64,000 nt of DNA, from NCBI GenBank assembly GCA_002837415.1, contig PJCV01000002.1, positions 248,001-312,000 of the forward strand, given 5' to 3'. The stretch is from Actinomycetales bacterium SN12. Lineage in GTDB: Bacteria > Actinomycetota > Actinomycetes > Actinomycetales > Microbacteriaceae. Both the position numbers and the translations under genes were made by a program. Numbering within the stretch: position 1 is the first letter of the stretch; every line of letters begins with the position of its first letter. Below the pieces are notes generated by a model. That model did no database searches. It saw only the letters and a list, made by a program, of their open reading frames with translations, and was not told the DNA's origin. Shown here in pieces: positions 61,852 to 64,000 of the stretch.

Positions 61852-63150
61852 ATGTCCCTCCTCCGCAGCATCGACCCGTCCGTCGATCACGCACTTCAGG
61901 CGATCATCGCCGGCACCTCCCTCGATCCGACGTGCACCACCGACCTCGCGGTCGGCCCCTGGGACTTCGACAGCCGCCCCGGGTACGGGCCCGGTTCCTC
62001 GATGGGCGACGTCATCCCGGTGGGGGCCCCTCGCCAGGGCGAGCTGCCCGCCGCCTACCGCGAGGCTGGTGAGGACGAGCTCGACGCCCGCATCCACGCG
62101 GCGAAGCAGACACTCGGCGACCGCGTCGTCGTGCTCGGCCACTTCTACCAGCGCGAGGAGGTCGTCCGGCACGCCGACTACGTGGGCGACTCGTTCCAGC
62201 TCGCCAACGCCGCGCTCGAGCATCCGGACGCCGAGGCGATCGTCTTCTGCGGCGTGCACTTCATGGCCGAGACGGCCGACCTGCTCTCCGGTCCCGATCA
62301 GGCGGTCGTCCTGCCGAACCTCGCCGCGGGATGCTCGATGGCGGACATGGCCGACATCGATCAGGTGGAGGACTGCTGGGAGCAGCTCGCCGAGGTGCTC
62401 GGGCCGCTCGATGAGCCGGACGCCGACGGCCTGGTGCCCGTGATCCCGGTCACCTACATGAACTCGTCGGCCGCCATCAAAGGCTTCGTCGGACGCCACG
62501 GCGGAATCGTGTGCACCTCGTCGAACGCCGCCACTGTGCTGGAGTGGGCGTTCGCTCGCGGCCGCCGCGTGCTCTTCTTCCCCGACCAGCACCTCGGTCG
62601 CAACACGGCCAAGGCGATGGGAGTGCCGCTGGAGCGGATGCCGATGTGGAACCCCCGTCGGCCGCTCGGCGGCTCTCGCGCCGACGAGCTGCGCGACGGC
62701 CGGGTGATCCTCTGGCACGGCTTCTGCTCGGTGCATCGCCGGTTCACCGTCGATCAGATCGAGCAGGCGCGCGCCGAGCATCCCGGTGTGCGGGTCATCG
62801 TGCATCCGGAGTGCCCGGTCGAGGTCGTCGACGCGGCGGACGAGGCGGGGTCCACCGACTACATCCGCAAGGCGATCGCCGCCGCGACCGAGCCCACCAC
62901 CTTCGCGATCGGCACCGAGATCAACCTCGTCCGGCGCCTTGCCGCGCAGCATCCGCAGCACGAGATCTTCTGTCTGGATCCGGTGGTCTGCCCCTGCTCG
63001 ACCATGTACCGCATCCACCCCGGCTACCTCGCCTGGGTGCTGGAGGAGCTCGTCGCCGGACGGGTGCAGAACCGCATCCGCGTCGCCGACGACGTCGCGC
63101 AGCCGGCGAGGGTGGCGCTCCAGCGGATGCTGGCGGCGCGACCGCGATGA
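61852..63150 (+). CDS. nadA: Quinolinate synthase NadA
   Basis: 432 residues. AAKQTLGDRVVVLGHFYQREEVVRHADYVGDSFQLA (about 80-115), cluster cysteines in AAGCSMADM, HPECPVEVVD and VVCPCSTMYRI, and VIPVTYMNSSAAIKGFVG. The 4Fe-4S enzyme condenses iminoaspartate with dihydroxyacetone phosphate to quinolinate. ATG 61852 is preferred; ATG 61822 would add 10 residues and lies inside the operator. nadB overlaps its stop (ATGA). Confidence 0.93.
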   Translation: MSLLRSIDPSVDHALQAIIAGTSLDPTCTTDLAVGPWDFDSRPGYGPGSSMGDVIPVGAPRQGELPAAYREAGEDELDARIHAAKQTLGDRVVVLGHFYQREEVVRHADYVGDSFQLANAALEHPDAEAIVFCGVHFMAETADLLSGPDQAVVLPNLAAGCSMADMADIDQVEDCWEQLAEVLGPLDEPDADGLVPVIPVTYMNSSAAIKGFVGRHGGIVCTSSNAATVLEWAFARGRRVLFFPDQHLGRNTAKAMGVPLERMPMWNPRRPLGGSRADELRDGRVILWHGFCSVHRRFTVDQIEQARAEHPGVRVIVHPECPVEVVDAADEAGSTDYIRKAIAAATEPTTFAIGTEINLVRRLAAQHPQHEIFCLDPVVCPCSTMYRIHPGYLAWVLEELVAGRVQNRIRVADDVAQPARVALQRMLAARPR

Positions 63151-64000
63151 ATGTGATCGTCGTCGGCGGCGGCATCGCCGGGCTCACTGCTGCGCTGCGC
63201 GCCGATGCACTCGGCCACCGGGTGACGCTGCTCGTCAAGGGCACCCTCGGCGACGGCTGCACCGCGCACGCGCAGGGCGGCATCGCCGGGGCGTACGGGG
63301 TGGGCGACTCCCCCGCGCTGCACGCCCTCGACACTCTGCAGGCCGGCGACGGCCATGGCGATGCCCTCGCGATCACCGCCCTCGTCGACGGGGCGCAGGC
63401 CGCGATCACGCAGTTGATCGACGCCGGTGTCGGCTTCGACCGCACCTCAGACGGCGAGATCGCCCGCGGGCTCGAGGCCGCCCACAGCCGGCCGCGCATC
63501 GCGCACGCCGGCGGCGATGCCACCGGGGCCGCCATCTCGGCCGCCCTCCTGTCCCACCTGCAGACATCCTCGGTGCACGCGCACGAGCATGCGTTCGTCA
63601 CCGACCTGCTGACCGGCGGAGGCAGGGTGATCGGCGTCCGCGCGATCGACGGCGGAGAGCTCCGGGCGGATGCGGTCGTGCTCGCCACCGGCGGCGCCGG
63701 GCAGCTGTACGCCCACACGACCAACCCGGCCGGCATCACCGGCGACGGCATCGCCATCGCGCTGCGTGCGGGCGCTGCGGTCGCGGACCTGGAGTTCGTG
63801 CAGTTCCATCCGACGGTGCTGGTCGGCGAGAATCCCTTCCTCCTCTCGGAGGCGGTGCGGGGTGCGGGTGCGGTGCTGCGAGACGCCTCAGGGCGCCGCT
63901 TCCTGCTCGACGAGCATCCGGATGCCGAACTCGCCCCGCGCGACGTCGTCGCCAGGGCCGTGGCACGGCGGACCGCCGAGCAGGACGCGCCCGTGGTGCT
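63147..64000 (+). CDS. nadB: L-aspartate oxidase NadB, N-terminal part
   Basis: The first 284 codons only; the gene continues past the window. FAD-binding VIVVGGGIAGLTAALRA (about 3-19), GDGCTAHAQGGIAG (about 35-48), GGDATGAAIS (about 118-127), VVLATGGAGQLY (about 173-184), FVQFHPT (about 215-221) and SEAVRGAGA (about 231-239). Oxidises aspartate to iminoaspartate for NadA. ATG overlaps the nadA stop. Confidence 0.93.
   Translation, partial: MNVIVVGGGIAGLTAALRADALGHRVTLLVKGTLGDGCTAHAQGGIAGAYGVGDSPALHALDTLQAGDGHGDALAITALVDGAQAAITQLIDAGVGFDRTSDGEIARGLEAAHSRPRIAHAGGDATGAAISAALLSHLQTSSVHAHEHAFVTDLLTGGGRVIGVRAIDGGELRADAVVLATGGAGQLYAHTTNPAGITGDGIAIALRAGAAVADLEFVQFHPTVLVGENPFLLSEAVRGAGAVLRDASGRRFLLDEHPDAELAPRDVVARAVARRTAEQDAPVV

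Overview
The window is high-GC chromosomal DNA from an actinobacterium. AdnAB in place of RecBCD, a DUF3107/DUF3117 pair, the actinobacterial tetrahydrodipicolinate succinyltransferase and DUF222-HNH proteins all point that way. Protein style and dispersed repeats suggest Microbacteriaceae, most likely Microbacterium or a close relative; this is inference, since no rRNA is present. There is no sign of a prophage, transposase or CRISPR array.

Layout. 1-1900: a glycan-use operon (sugar transporter start, GH5 glycosidase) with a palindromic operator, then the initiator tRNA gene. 1988-22424: a conserved actinobacterial block made of a UPF0182 membrane protein, a PDZ-Lon protease, a DUF2342 protein, a cyclodehydratase-like protein, UvrD2, NudC, a phosphotransferase-fold protein, AdnB, AdnA, DUF3107, a ferritin-fold protein and a DEAD-box helicase. 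As I recall, the same set lies in Mycobacterium tuberculosis around Rv3193c-Rv3211. 22435-31042: DUF817, a PHP phosphatase, an EEP-fold protein, aminopeptidase P, DUF222-HNH, a tandem-repeat field, a small hydrolase operon and a stress protein. 31119-35375: an MgtE_N/CBS protein, DUF1003, Mrp, TatB, an O-methyltransferase and DUF3117, resembling the mycobacterial Rv1211-Rv1232c region without sigE. 35457-43750: a mannosyltransferase, dapE, dapD, a second DEAD helicase, gltA, dapC and fdxA; three diaminopimelate genes lie within 7 kb. 44091-50801: an AzlCD exporter with a divergent XRE-cupin regulator, a secreted transglycosylase, typA, a CPBP protein and a PH-like protein. 50798-56038: an oligopeptide ABC transporter. 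56210-61020: gcvT-gcvH-gcvP behind a tandem glycine riboswitch. 61079-64000: nrtR, nadA and the start of nadB.

Organisation. Operons are packed with ATGA/GTGA stop-start overlaps. Many first genes carry a -10-like hexamer exactly 6-8 nt before the start codon, which implies leaderless transcription. The two RNA helicases, gltA, dppA, the transglycosylase and the glycine operon instead have leaders.

Most notable points: two families of dispersed repeats that have entered coding sequence in frame (gcvP, gcvH and the nudC tail); pervasive leaderless promoters; an orphan TOMM-cyclodehydratase-like protein that overlaps uvrD2 tail to tail; an NrtR with an eroded Nudix box beside inverted repeats at nadA; and an 88-bp tandem repeat field. 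I saw no clearly new multi-gene defence or biosynthetic system. The orphan cyclodehydratase-like protein and the repeat invasion are the best leads.
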